Below, piece after piece: positions 1-12,281 of a DNA stretch of 64,000 nucleotides (position 1 is the first letter of the stretch; every line of letters starts with the position of its first letter). The stretch comes from Termitomyces sp. T153 (lineage: Eukaryota > Basidiomycota > Agaricomycetes > Agaricales > Lyophyllaceae). The notes under the pieces are model-generated. The model was given only the letters and a program-made list of their open reading frames with translations, had not been told where the DNA came from and ran no database searches. The stretch is taken from assembly GCA_018296165.2 (NCBI GenBank), contig JACKQL020000121.1:62001-126000 (forward strand), written 5' to 3'. Made by a program: the position numbers and the translations under genes.

Positions 1-18
1 TCTCATCCACCTTATTAG

Positions 19-2337
19 TACCAAATCCGTTTCCTGGGTTACAAAGGTGTAGTCGGGGTCGATGAACAACTCGATAAACTCTCTGCTGGTATTCGCATGC
101 GTCTTCGGAAATCTATGAGGAAGTTCTCTGTGTCTCAAGTGGAATGGGCAGAAATAGAGATCGCCCAATCTTTCGAGCATCCTAATACATGCTATCTTAA
201 CCGGTAAGCGTTTTTCCCGTTTTGAAATGTGTTTGGGAACAATTCTTCGTAGACCTCTCATAATGATATTGGAGGACCTAGGAGTGAGACTGGATTCGTT
301 TGTTCAGCTTCAGGAAAACGAAGTGGCAGAGGCTCTCACCATAAACGATTCCAGCCTTCAGTTTCGGAACGTACTGGATGCGCACAGCTTGGGTCGATCG
401 TATCGGTTATCTCACCTTTTGCACAAGCTCGAAGAGCTCAAGCTCGACCTGCATGCGCGATGTGCTACCCCCGGATTTGATAATGGATTTATCTGTCAGA
501 TTCGCCAAGCCTCGATGATGGACGTTTTACGTGATATCAAGCATAATGCACGTCTTCGTATTCCAGAAAGTTACCTCCTGGTCGGTGTTGCTGACGAAGG
601 GCCGGCATACATAGCCGCTGGCATGGAAAATGTGTATACCCTCCCTGAGGGACACATCTTTGGTTCGTCGCACTGTCAGATAGACTGTCGAATGTTACCT
701 CAACTACACTGCTCCTTGTAGTTTGCATTCAGAAGTCACCCAAAGAAGAACCAGTGTGGTTGGAAGGTTCATGCTCGATCTCTAGAAGTCCAGTGGTTCA
801 TCCTGGCGATAGTAACCCAATATTTTGTCTGGCCAAGGATCTTTCTGACTGCCTTTGAAACAGTTCAGCGCGTCCGTGCCATTGGGAAGCCTCCCAAAGA
901 CATGGTCTGTCTTTTTTCCCACATGAAGAATGTAGTAGTACTTCCCTCTGTTGGTATGTAGGCCTCTGATCTCAGTGTACATATCACTCATTGGATCATT
1001 CACTAGGGAAGCGCTCACTAGCATCTCAGCTCGGCGGTGGTGATTTAGACGGGTACGCTTCCGACATCTTTTGATTCCTGATGTTAACCCTACTTATGCT
1101 TTGTTTTCAGTGATCAGTTCTCCGTCATTAAATATGAACCTCTTTTGCCCTCCGATACGGAGGATCCTGCGGACTACAGGCCTGCAAATACATGGACCAT
1201 TGAACGCGACAGTACCGTACGAGATATCTGCGATTTTATTGTTGAATACATAAACTCGGATGTACTGGTATGCCAATTTTCGTTTTGCAATACCCGTTTA
1301 ATCCAATTTTCTAATTTTTTTTTCAGGGTTTGTTATCAGACAGGCTCCTGGTGATTGCTGGTGAGTCATATGGTCCATAAAAATCTTGTGATGAACTATA
1401 TTGTCATAGATCAATCGAAGGTAAACTTGATGGTATTCTTGTGGTTTAAGAGAGCGAAAACAACTCACGTGTCTTGTTATGTAGTATGGGATCCGTGACG
1501 AAAACTGTCTTTGGCTTGCAGAACTATGCTCCCAGGTAATGCTCGACTCTTCTTTAGTATCACTATTGCTATGCTCAGCATATCGGTGTATAGGCGGTTG
1601 ATTATCCTAAGCAAGGAAACAAGGTCGATATCGACAATGATCGATTACCTCGGACACTCATCCGTTGCAAGCCTGATTGGCACGCGGCTGAAGTTGTCTC
1701 GCCGCGTCACACCGATTACTACGAGTCGGACCGCGCTCTCGGAATATTGTATCGTTCGATCACCTGGAAGAATCCCGAGACTGAGTCTGTCAACCAAGAT
1801 AGTCAACAGCCCCCTCTTACAGATCCAATTTCTGACCGTCTTAAAAGATTTGTCAAGGCCCACCTCAATCCCAGTCTGCGTCTTGAAAGTCTTCCTGAGA
1901 TGTTCAAACGATATGTCGACGAACTTAATTATATCTGCGCCACACATGTTTTGTCGAATACGCCCGGTAGCCGTCTCACCGAAGCTGAAGTTGTTGCGGG
2001 TACAATCCTTGCGAAGTGCTCGCAAAAACGATGGAGGAAAGACAGGATATACAGGATGCGACTCCATGCTTCAGCTCTTGTTCGAGACGTCCAGCGACAG
2101 CTTGCTGAAGATCTGCGTAGCGCCAATCATCAACAACTTGTCGACGGACTCTCGGCTGCCTGGGCTGCCTGGGAATATAGCCACAGACAAGCCCATGCTT
2201 TTGGTGCGGGTAGCTTTGGTCTTATAGCACTGGGCGTGATTTTCGATTGCCTGGACAGATTAGGAGGGATCCAAGTTCTTGATAGAGATGCATATGCCGG
2301 GGCAGACAACTTTGAAGATAGTGATACATTGTTATAG
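19..2337 (+). CDS. RNA-dependent RNA polymerase (RdRP, QDE-1 type), 5' truncated by the window
   Basis: Cellular RNA-dependent RNA polymerase, which makes double-stranded RNA for small-RNA silencing (quelling-type RNAi). The window opens in an intron; the first visible exon starts after the acceptor at 16-18 (YQIRFLGYKGVVGVDE). About nine short introns follow. Joined exons give the family landmarks in order: LNR-PLIMILEDLGV, the PESYLLVGVADE block, HPGD near 800, then SQLGGGDLDGD (about 1045-1130), which carries the catalytic DxDGD aspartates, and AVDYPKQG (about 1619-1642), a conserved C-terminal RdRP block. The last large exon runs to the TAG at 2335-2337. The intron near 1055-1110 falls inside the DLDGD motif. 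The N-terminal half lies outside the window. The family is certain; the exact number of introns is inferred. It shares its strand with the next gene, 380 bp downstream. Confidence 0.9.
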
Positions 2338-2720
2338 GACATTGTGGGTGGACCGACAGTACTTGGTCCACTGTACCGTCGATTTATGTTGATTGTACGA
2401 ATACCAAGGCTTTTGTTCAAGTTTAAGTTCTGGCAGACAGTTTGAACCGTTTGAACACGTTTATGAAGGTGTTATTTTTCCTTACTTAGTATCACGGAGG
2501 CCATTGGACCAGCAACTACTCCACGGATCGACGTTCAGCACTCAGTACTCAAGCGCTCAGGTACTAAGTAGTCACACTAACAGCATTCAACAAGTGATCC
2601 GCACGGTGCTTGCTACGCGATTTGTCTGATGTGTTGACACCGTCTTTGTTGACGTTTTTGACCAGCGAGTCAGGTCGTGCAAATTCACTTTCAGCGGCGT
2701 AGTTACCACTTTCACGCTAC

Positions 2721-5009
2721 ATGTCTCCGCAAACTTTCCGTCGCGAAGAAGAAGAGGAAAGCGGCCCAGAGGACAGCCCCCCAAAAAAGGTGTTCGAAGA
2801 TGAGGAAGGCAATCCAATATGCTTCTTTCTTCACAAATCCATAACATCAGATTGGCAGAGGCAGAATCTCATTCATGCTATAGAGGTACTTCAAGCTGCA
2901 TAGATACTGATTCTGCTCATACTCAATAAGCTTAGTCGAATGGCGGTTTTGTTCAACCCGACGATTCCGCTGTTGATACTGTTCTTGTCGACGTGAAATC
3001 TCGGGCCTGCAACAAGGATAATCTTCAGCTGGCTTATAACGCTCATAGCAATCGTTCAAAGCGAAGAACATGGGTAGAGCCTATGTCTTTTGTATCACGA
3101 TGCATAAAGGAAAGGGCTGTGAGGCATGCCCAACGCGAACCAAAAGGGATGGGGGGTTCACTTGGAGACAGGTGAGATTTTTTGGCTTCTGATCATTGCT
3201 TTTTCAATGGATTTAGTTACAGGACGCCTTTCACTGACGAGGATGATGACAACCTTGCCAGGTATCTCGCAATCAGAATACCTAATATCGAGAAGGGCGG
3301 CCGTCGAGGTAACCGTGTCTATAAGGAGTTGTGCCTGATGGTGTGTTCATGCTGCATATCTATTTGACCAACATGAGCTTAAAGTTTACTTGTTGAAGCC
3401 TAGTGCAGATCCTGAAGAATATGGCTGGGTAAAAAGGCACACATGGCAAAGTTGGAGGAATCGATACAACAGGAATGACCTCCGCTTCAACGATATGATA
3501 GATGCTCACGTGGAAGTGGAGAAGCCAGAACGTAAACAAGCTTATTGTCTGCAACGAAAATACAGAGGGTGGCAATGGCGAGACGACTCAGGAGAAGAAA
3601 CTGGAGAACAATCTGGAAATCTTTCGAAGAGGCGTCGCGTTGACTCTTCTCCAGATCCCCCTGAAAATCGTGCAAAAGTCAGGTACTCCACCAACAGAAA
3701 GGGAAAAGAGAGGGCGGTAGAGGATGTCAATGATATCCCCCGCGAGCCTAGGTACATTCTCCAAGCGTAACGCAGAATTAACATCTGATTGTTCCCCGAT
3801 AGCCCGTTCCATGAAGATCTCGCAGCAAGTGAGCCTGGTCCCTCGAAAAGGGTGTCGATCAAAACGTATGGTCATAAATCTAGTCAGCGACCTCGTCTTA
3901 GTCCATCTCTACACGACCCAGAACCTTATACATCACAGGCAACTCTTGTAGAACCACGTCATCAAATGCAAGGGCTGAGTCCTCTACATAAGGTCGTTTC
4001 TGATCTGCCCCCTCAACAACACCACCATCTTGGAGTTCAGCAGAGCAGGGCCCCCTTATCGCTTAAGGAGCCCAACGTTTCGGCGGCACCCGTGTTTTCC
4101 GTTCAGGTCCCCAGTGCAGGTGCAAGTACGAAGACTGTTTCTATTTCTCCACGGCATAGGCCAATGGCTAGAAAAACGGCACAGGGATCTAGAAATCCGC
4201 CTGATTCGATTGTTATTGCGTCACCACCAGATCCTCCATATCGTAACACCAGGTCAACGTCTCGATCTGTAGAGCTGTCTGAGCTCTTGCGCCCGAAACC
4301 ACAACCGAAAAAGGGAACGGTATCTGAACATCATGGTACCACCTTACCATCATTGAAAGAATCAGGGACGGAGGACTATCAGCAACCCGTAGAACCTATG
4401 GAAACACATCCGGACCCTATGAGAGAAACATTGGATGAAGAGCAGGACGTCGAGGACCTGTTGGTAAACATCAGTGGACGATCACAAGCAATCGAAGACT
4501 CATTGCAGACTCGTACAGAGGATAATCCTTCAGTTTGGAATGCAAGAGACGGTGGTGCTAGTCAACCCAGGTATCTGGAATCTGATGACGCACAAACGGA
4601 CGATAGGCTACGTCAAACTCAAATTCAGGCTAAGATACGCGTGCCTCGACAAGAGCTCGATGTTGGGCCAGATGAGATGTTGCGACGCTTTCGAGAAGCT
4701 TCCACTATCCGACTTACGCCTTTTTCTCCCGCACGCGCTGATCCTATGACTACGAGACATAGACACAGCGCACCTGTTGTGTACAGTCAAGGTGTATTCA
4801 GTGAGATATCTCTGACAGAACAACAACCACGTGCCCCTGCAGCGAACTCTCAATCCCAGTTCTGGCGAGGGTCGACATCGAGCGAAGAGTCTTTCCCAAT
4901 CACGGGGACAAAAGCAAGTGCTGCCAAGAAGATTATAGAAACGGAGGAGAAACGCACACCGTATAGACCACCCGTTGGGACTCGGGCAGCGCTTCTGACA
5001 GAAGACTAG
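2721..5009 (+). CDS. RAP1: RAP1-like telomere-binding protein (BRCT + Myb)
   Basis: Likely homologue of the telomere protein Rap1 (shelterin). Five exons join to about 690 residues. Residues about 20-110 read as a BRCT-like fold: VFEDEEGNPICFFL, then SNGGFVQPDDSAVDTVLVD after the intron at 2886-2935, and a W at the end of the region. Next comes a Rap1-type Myb domain: RTPFTDEDDDNLARYLA, GNRVYKEL, then after the intron ending at 3405 HTWQSWRNRYNRN. The 'T..ED..L..Y' start and 'HTWQSWR.RY' third helix are characteristic of Rap1 Myb rather than c-Myb. The long remainder (about 3490-5009) is polar and disordered, rich in P, S, Q and R, with no C-terminal Rap1 (RCT) domain that I can recognise. 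The donor of the third intron is inferred (phase 2, at 3341). In Rap1 proteins the Myb or BRCT region contacts DNA or other shelterin subunits; which applies here is unknown. Confidence 0.75.
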
Positions 5010-5173
5010 CATGCGACCCGCAATTCGCAAACCTGAAACTACCTTGCAACAATAGAGAATAGGTTCTCTGGCGGTCATAGACTGTCTATTCATTCTCGGT
5101 AGGTATCGTAAGGTATGATATTAAGTATACAACTAGGGTAGTATAGGATTGTAACTATGGATAAATCAGCGAA

Positions 5174-6339
5174 TCAAATTCCATAATTGAAGATCACGAA
5201 AGAAGGCTGTCTCCTTGAAGCTCTTCGAATTTCTTGCGAGCCATTCGTATGTTTAACTTCAATGCAGCCGTTTCTGAAGGACGAGAAGTATAATTGTTGA
5301 ATGTCGCTGGAGAGTATGAACTCCTTACCTATCGTAGGTTCGTGCACAATGACCAGGACATAAGTGTTTTTTGTCATCTCATCGAGCACTGCGGTAAAGT
5401 CGTATAATTCCATTTCAAGTGAATGGAATTCTTCTCGGACCCGGGAACACGAATGTTTGAATGCCTTGACAAGCTCCGAAGTTCGTTCATAACGTGTCGG
5501 TTCCAGTTGATGCCGATTCAGCTCGAGCTGCTCCGGAGATCCTGATGAGGAAGTGGCAATGACGAGAAATGTTGTACGCTCGAAAAGAATGACTTCAGTG
5601 GCGCTACAAGCTGTAGCGAATGTGGCCAGGTGTTTCGATAGAACCGCCGCGTTAGGGATGAGGGTATGGACAATGCTTGACCATGCCTGTTATAGCGCGT
5701 TAGACTGCTGCGCGTGAAGAAGGGAGGGGAAATTACCTTGTATAGACTCTCGTCATAGATACTCGTCCCGAATACATCAACTACTCCGTCACCGCTCGCC
5801 TCTTCCAGCTCTTTCTTCTTCTTCTCGAAAACGGCATTCTTTGATCCACGTGCAAGGTCCATCTTATGCACAAGTAGGAAAACGGCAGCGTCAGGACTAA
5901 ATTGTTTCAGGCCTTCCATACAATCACGAAAATACTCGAGATCCTTGTTCATTCCTTGCGACTCGATGTCAAACACATATATCATGACGCCAACATGTTG
6001 GAATATGGTAGACCGCTGGGTCGTGAGGTAGGAGTCCATGAAAGCATCTTGACCGCCGCAGTCCCAGAGATTGAGGATGAGGTCCCCGAGAAAACGAACA
6101 TGATTCTGCTCCACATCGATAGTAGCGCCCAGGCGAGCCGTCAAAGAAGCTGGGTTGTTGGAGCTTCGAAAAAAAATGGAAAAGCAGCTCGGCAAAGTTA
6201 GGAGGAAACCCCTACAAAATTAGTGACCGCATTGAAGTCTTCCCGCTTCCCGAGGCACCCATGAGGAGAACCTAGACGTCATGTTATTTCGATGGGCGAA
6301 AGCTACGGCGCTGGCGCACGTATTAACCTTTTTCTTCAT
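5174..6339 (-). CDS. GTR1: Rag GTPase Gtr1/RagA
   Basis: Small GTPase of the Rag family, which signals amino-acid sufficiency to TORC1 at the vacuole as a heterodimer with Gtr2. Exon 1 encodes only MKKK (start at 6337-6339). The next exon reads VLLMGASGSGKTSMRSLIF, containing the P-loop GASGSGKTS; the acceptor of the following intron leads into SNNPASLTARLGATIDVEQ, the switch I region. WDCGGQ is the G3 box and HKMD the G4 box. The C-terminal half (AWSSIVHTLIPNA..., then 5174-5413) is the roadblock-like dimerisation domain typical of Rag proteins. The four-residue first exon was invisible to ORF scanning; it was found because the fungal Gtr1 N-terminus (MKKKVLLMG) fits across the intron. The length fits the family. 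It is read in the same direction as the lumazine synthase gene to its right. Confidence 0.92.
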
Positions 6340-6532
6340 GTTTGAGAGGCCAACCTGGCGGAGAGAGCAAGCACAGTATTTGTTGACAAAGTTGCCAACG
6401 AGCCGGAGATGTATATGTTGGTCACAGTCATGGGCGACAGAATCAACAACCTCTTATAGTATTTTCCAACGAAATAAGATGTACATTTACAAGTAGTGAT
6501 ACAAAAACTGTCTTTAGCTCTCTACTTTGTCT

Positions 6533-7209
<677 letters not shown>

Positions 7210-7327
7210 CGTCGTCGCGTTCTGAGCTTGAAGCTTTAAGAGCGTGACGTTTCCATTTTTGGACTTTTACAATAATCGGTAACTTTTTTCCTTCGTGTCA
7301 TACTCTCTCCGCTCCGGGTTTTGCGCG
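7210..7327. promoter_or_regulatory. Shared intergenic promoter region between RIB4 and SRP40
   Basis: 118 bp separate the start codons of the two divergent genes, so both promoters and both 5' UTRs must lie here. I see no distinct TATA box or named operator; pyrimidine-rich tracts are present. This is inference from spacing only. Confidence 0.4.
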
Positions 7328-9033
7328 ATGGATGCCAACCTAGCTAGTATGTTCCAACCTCGTTCTCCAATTAGAGTCAATTCTGACTCTTACAATGTTA
7401 GCAACTTATACCCTCATACACTCGTTCCTCAGGAAGCACTCCCATACCAAGGCTGCTCTAGCTGTCAAGAAGGCTGCAAAAGACATTGTTGTACTGAAGG
7501 ATGACATAGAAATAGAAGGACCGTGCTTGGACACTATTTTAATGGAATGGAAAACGGCGCAAGCGGTGGCGACCAAAGCTTCCTCTTCGTATGCTGCCCT
7601 TTTCTTCTGATGTCATAATAGCTCATGGAGGTTTGCAGAGATTCCAGCCATAGTTCAGACTCTGAAGGTCAGTATTGTGGACCGTGCATTGTGGAATCCT
7701 TACGAGTTAATGCTGTACTTAGACTCATCGGATTCCAGCGATTCTGATTCCAGCGATCTAAGCGACTCTAGTGACGCGAGTTCCACTTCAAAGACGTCTA
7801 CAACCAAATCAAATTTAGCGAAAGGAAAAGGCTCAAAGCTAGCGAAAGCTGATGAACAAGTGAAGACCACAGTCGTTCCGAAAGCTGCATCCTCATTGGG
7901 CGAATCATCCTCAGGTACATATGACTCTGTTTCTAATATGCAAATATCTGATATACTTCTTTTTTCAATTAGAGTCTTCTGACTCTGACAGCCCCTCCTC
8001 TTCGTCCTCTGACTCAGGTATGTTGTTTTATATCTTCCTCTATCTGTGTATCCCAAGTCTTGCAGATAGCGAATCCAGTGACAGTGACGTTAAAATGGCC
8101 AATTCCAAACCTACCCAAAAGCTCATCAAGACGACACCCGGTCTCAAACCCAAAGTTGAACGCCAATCTAGTCAAACACTGACATCCGGGAGTAGTTCTA
8201 GCTCTTCGGCTTCTGAAGACACTTCTGACCGGGAAACATTGAAGACCAAGACTGTCGATAACAATGATAGCTCAGACTCAGAATCATCTTCCTCGGATTC
8301 TGAAAACGATGCAAGCGTCAGATCTAAATGTGTCAAAAAGGTCACCTCGACTCCAACCAAAGAGGTTAAGTCCAAAGCAACCAAGCCGAAGGAAACTAAA
8401 AAACCGTCCTCATCGAGTTCATCGAGTTCAGATTCAGATCCATCCACAGACGAAGACAAACTAGAGATCGTGAAGCTGGGCAAGAAACATACTACCTCGA
8501 GCGGTGGCGATGAAACCCCCGCACAAGCCACAAAGAAGCGCAGGACTACAGAAGATGGTGCAGCTGTGGTGACAGCGACCACAGAGTCTGTGGAACCTCC
8601 TCAATCTGGTTTCCATTCTAGTGGCCGTATCAAAGCAAATGGAAAATCTGCGCGCAAGACTAACACACCGTTCCAGCGGGTGAACCCCGAAAAGGTCGAT
8701 CAGCAAGTCCTTCTCCAAAATAATGGGTATATGGCCAAGGTAAACACATGTCCATTCTTATTATCTATCCGTCCGCAAATTCGTAGCTTCGATATTGATC
8801 CTGGATCTTATCTGCTTTCTTAAGGCCGCCCCGGCGAATGACTATGGTGCACGTGCGCATCAGGATTTAATTGTCACCCGTGGTGCAGGCTTTAGGAAGG
8901 AGAAGAACAAGAAGAAAAGAGGCAGCTACAAGGGAGGAACCATTAGCGTACGTTTTTCTGTTTTTTCTTTCTATTATTTCTCAACACGCTCACTTTTTTG
9001 CAGTTGGAAAGTCACAGCTTCAAATTCACTTGA
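7328..9033 (+). CDS. SRP40: SRP40/Nopp140-like nucleolar phosphoprotein
   Basis: Nucleolar chaperone of the Nopp140/Srp40 family, acting with snoRNPs and RNA polymerase I. Seven or so exons. Exon 1 (MDANLA, start 7328) joins over an intron to TYTLIHSFLRKHSHTKAALAVKKAA, a LisH motif as in Nopp140. The middle is a long acidic Ser/Asp tract (SDSSDS-type casein-kinase-2 target blocks, 7720-8460) alternating with basic Lys/Pro stretches, the Nopp140 signature. The C-terminus is the conserved SRP40 domain: NTPFQRVNPEKVD, NDYGARAHQDLIVTRGAGFR, KEKNKKKRGSYKGGTIS, and the final exon LESHSFKFT ending at the TGA 9031-9033. Several exons were joined by frame and splice signals (7585-7665, 7700-7730, 7915-7970 and 8020-8065 regions). 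Family assignment is firm from the C-terminal domain. Confidence 0.92.
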
Positions 9034-9404
9034 TCTAGATATCGGCATAGACAATATTATATACCTCTTGTTGAGATCTACCGCGTATCTCTAATGAAGT
9101 CAATCCATTTAGCTTTTTTGACTCTTCCACGATTCTGTACGTCAATCTTTCAATTGCTATCTCCACTAACCACGTGCCTACCATTTCTGCATCGTGGGCA
9201 AAGGTAATTGCACCCGTTCAATAACAATTTTGGATTCATGCCGAACTATGAATAATGTTGTACGGATGCAATCTTTATTAGAGCACCCGTTATCTTGAAG
9301 CAATGTGACAAATTTGTGAAATGACGTGATGGTTTTCTGTTAAAAAGGTATCACTACTCTGGTCATTCTCTTCCTCCTTTAATTGACATATTTTCCAGCG
9401 CAGT
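9034..9404. other. Gene-free stretch between SRP40 and the first hydrolase
   Basis: About 370 bp with no reading frame I can assign. It must hold the 3' end of the SRP40 transcript and the promoter of the next gene; AT-rich, no repeat seen. Confidence 0.5.
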
Positions 9405-10742
9405 ATGTCTAATAGGTATTCGACAATCCAACTTCCCGACGGCGCGGTCCTCGCTTACGAGATACACGGCTCGTTCCACCGCGGCACACGGATCCCAATC
9501 GTCCTAGTTTGTGGCATGAGTAATCTACGCATCGACTACGAGCGACTGACCGGAAGCCTTTCCCAAACACGTCCTGGTACTGTTTTCCACATTTCACCTC
9601 CAAAAAACTGCGATAATCACCTCATTGATAGTTCTAATCTACGACCACAGGTATTATGACCTCACTATTTCCCCGTATTTCCGTGACTGTATATACAGAG
9701 GTATGGGAGAATCCTGTCTTGCCCACAATGAGGATCTGAGTATTGAAATGCTCGCTCGTGACTTGGCGTTCCTTCTGCATGCCCTGCGCTGGAAGGAAGT
9801 ATCAATCTGCGGTTATTCGATGGGTGGTCAGCGACATGGATGATTTATACTTTCCGAAGCCTCACATTGATTCCAGGGGTGATCGCACAGCAGCTCCTAG
9901 TGCTTCCTTATCATCCGACGCATCCGATACAACTCGAGTTCCGGACGACACACTTATTTCTTGTGGCAACTCGATCAGTGGTTCAGGAAAAAGTTGGTAT
10001 TGACTATAAACCCCCTCCAACTGGCACAACTAGAACTCTTGCGGAGAAGAAAGCTGGAGCACGACGAATCATCGAGTCAACGTTTGATCCTAAGTGGATT
10101 ACAGAAAACGGCGCTCGTCTCAATATTATCTGCGAAAGAGTTTTTCGCAGTATTAGGTATGGTGAAGTGCGCCTACCACAATCATATATGCCCTCATGTT
10201 CTTAGTAACCGACCAGGTGAGGTTATAGGTGGGCGCCACTTGCACGATACTTGAACAACATTTTGACATCAAATAAAAGCGAAGCAAGGCACTGCGGTCT
10301 GTACTTACTACAACCGGATCCACATTGATACCCAGGGACTTCGTGCAGCTGCAAAACTTCAATTTTGCAGGTCTTCTCTCGAAACTTCCTACAAATATGA
10401 AAGTTTTGGTCGTTCATGGCAACATGGATCGGGTGATTCCCAGACATTGTGGAGAAGTTGGTTCATCAACCATTGTAACGCTAGAAAATTCTAATTACGA
10501 TGTTTTTTCAGGATATTCGAGCGCGAATACGTGGTGCCGTCTTCCTCGAATCAGGGCCACGACCCGGTCAGGTTCCGTCACTAGATTTCGGTCATCATTG
10601 GTACGAATACTTTGATATCAAAGTATGGCAAAACGTCGTGGACTCGTTCATTGACGACGGGTGCCTCCTTCATTCGTCCGACGACTACGTAATCTCCAGA
10701 TACCTAGAAAACCCTGGACTTTGTACACCGTCCGCCGAATGA
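9405..10742 (+). CDS. Alpha/beta-hydrolase fold protein, tandem copy 1
   Basis: Hydrolase of unknown substrate. About seven exons. The N-terminal strand (DGAVLAYEIHG), oxyanion region (VLVCGMSN), VLIYDHRGMGES and the nucleophile elbow GYSMGG (serine nucleophile near 9818) appear in order. The putative acid is in VVHGNMDRVIP (about 10409-10441) and the putative catalytic histidine in FGHHWYEYFD. The insert with STFDPKW between the core halves is the cap. The next gene has the same architecture, intron positions and motifs, so the two are tandem paralogues. Exon joins near 10165-10280 are the least certain; here this copy differs more from copy 2, and its tail after the histidine is longer (DDGCLLHSS...). 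The fold is sure, the substrate unknown. Confidence 0.8.
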
Positions 10743-10991
10743 TGAAAAACGAGCGTCTCGTAGGCTACAAACGTTACTAGTTATTGAATATAATCTAGCT
10801 CCGCACTATGTATGCACGATACTTGAGACCGTTTTGTTTCAAAATCACTTCCCTTATACTTCAATAAACATCAATGGCTGTGACCCGGATGCAATTCCAT
10901 TCGCTAATTTCGTGGGTACATACTACATACAATATCATGAGGAACAAGGCACAATTTATTTACATCGTTGAAACAAACTTGAATCTGCCCC

Positions 10992-12251
10992 ATGCACGAC
11001 ACCATCTACTCGTTACTCGACCTTGCGGATGGCGCAAAAATTGCATACGAAATTCTAGGGACTCAACATCTCGGTTCTCGTCAACCTTTGGTGCTCATTG
11101 GGGGCATGAGCTCCCGTCGAAACGATTGGGAACGTCTAGCCAACAGTCTCTCACGTGTACGCCCTAGTAAGTGACCTTGCAGCTGAAGCGTCGGGATCTA
11201 ATGTCATGAGTTCCCAAGTATTACTATACGATCACAGGCGAGTATATACTTTGGAAGTCCGAAGCACTAGTCTTTATTGAACAATGACGAAACAGGGGCA
11301 TGGGAGACTCCAAATTGACGCTTGAGAAGCACGAAAAAATCACCATCGAATCTCTCGCTCGTGATCTGCTCGCTCTGCTTACGCATCTCCAATGGAAAGA
11401 TCTTTCGCTTTGTGGTTTCTCAATGGGAGGTCTGTATACTGTCAAAAACAACATTTACTATTCTATATCACGAGATTGTTCTGCAGGAGTAATCTCACAG
11501 CAATTGCTCTTCCTTCCACATCACCCCACGAGATCAGTAAACTTGCCATTTCGGGTAACACATGTTCTACTCGCTGGAACACTCTGCTCTACTTTGAAAG
11601 ACCCTCGATATGGTCTCCGCATCAATAAAAACGTACCCGACAGCCTTGACGACAAACGAGAGATGGCCCGTGGTACACTCGAATCAACTTTTGACCCAGC
11701 TTGGTTGGCAAATCCTGAAAATTTCGAACGCTTCCAATGGTGGTTGGAGCGCATGATATCTGGCGGCAGGTAAAGTGATTCACACTATCATTGATGCCTC
11801 GTGCGATTTTCTTTCACCAATATCCAGGCCCACAAGTGTGATAGGTGCGACAATGAATTCTAACTCCTGCAACCACCACTCATGACGTTAGCCAACAGTG
11901 AAACAAGCTCGTGCAGTAGGACGTTTCTCTTCATATATAGATGCGAGGGGTGATAAATTTGATACACAGCTGAAGACGCTCAATTTCGAGGGCTACCATG
12001 ACAAATTATCCAGGAACATTCAATTCCTGATTATCCACGGCGAGCTGGACGAGGTTGTTCCTTTCTATTGTGGGCAAGAAATACTGCGCCGTATCCCTTG
12101 GGCAAGACTTGTGGAGATTGGCAACCATCCAGGACAAGTCGAGAATTATGGGTTCGGGCACCACTGGTTCGAATATTTTGATATTCGAGTTTGGCACGAC
12201 GTGGTCGAAACTTTCCTGGCCAACCCAGGGGCAAATTCAGCTCGTCTTTGA
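10992..12251 (+). CDS. Alpha/beta-hydrolase fold protein, tandem copy 2
   Basis: Paralogue of the gene 250 bp upstream. Exon 1 runs from the ATG at 10992 (MHDTIYSLLDLADGAKIAYEI). Then LVLIGGMSSRRNDWERLA, a small exon with VLLYDHR, and GMGDSKLTLEKHEKI; nucleophile elbow GFSMGG (about 11417-11434), acid in IIHGELDEVVP, histidine in FGHHWFEYFDIRVWHDVVETF. Copy 1 and copy 2 match block for block (STFDPKW / STFDPAW, GVIAQQLL / GVISQQLL), including the introns that interrupt GMG and SMGG. The end lies 30 bp from the stop of the convergent TilS gene, so their 3' UTRs overlap. Substrate unknown. Confidence 0.83.
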
Positions 12252-12281
12252 TGTTGAAAAATGAGATTTGTACAATACAGA

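Noticed and set aside
1511..2227. 238-residue plus-strand frame overlapping the RdRP end
   Set aside because: It is a different frame over RdRP exons and an intron; the RdRP frame carries conserved blocks, this one none.
1..5009. RdRP and RAP1 as a telomere-silencing gene cluster
   Set aside because: Adjacency alone is weak evidence; separate promoters are likely and the other neighbours are unrelated housekeeping genes.
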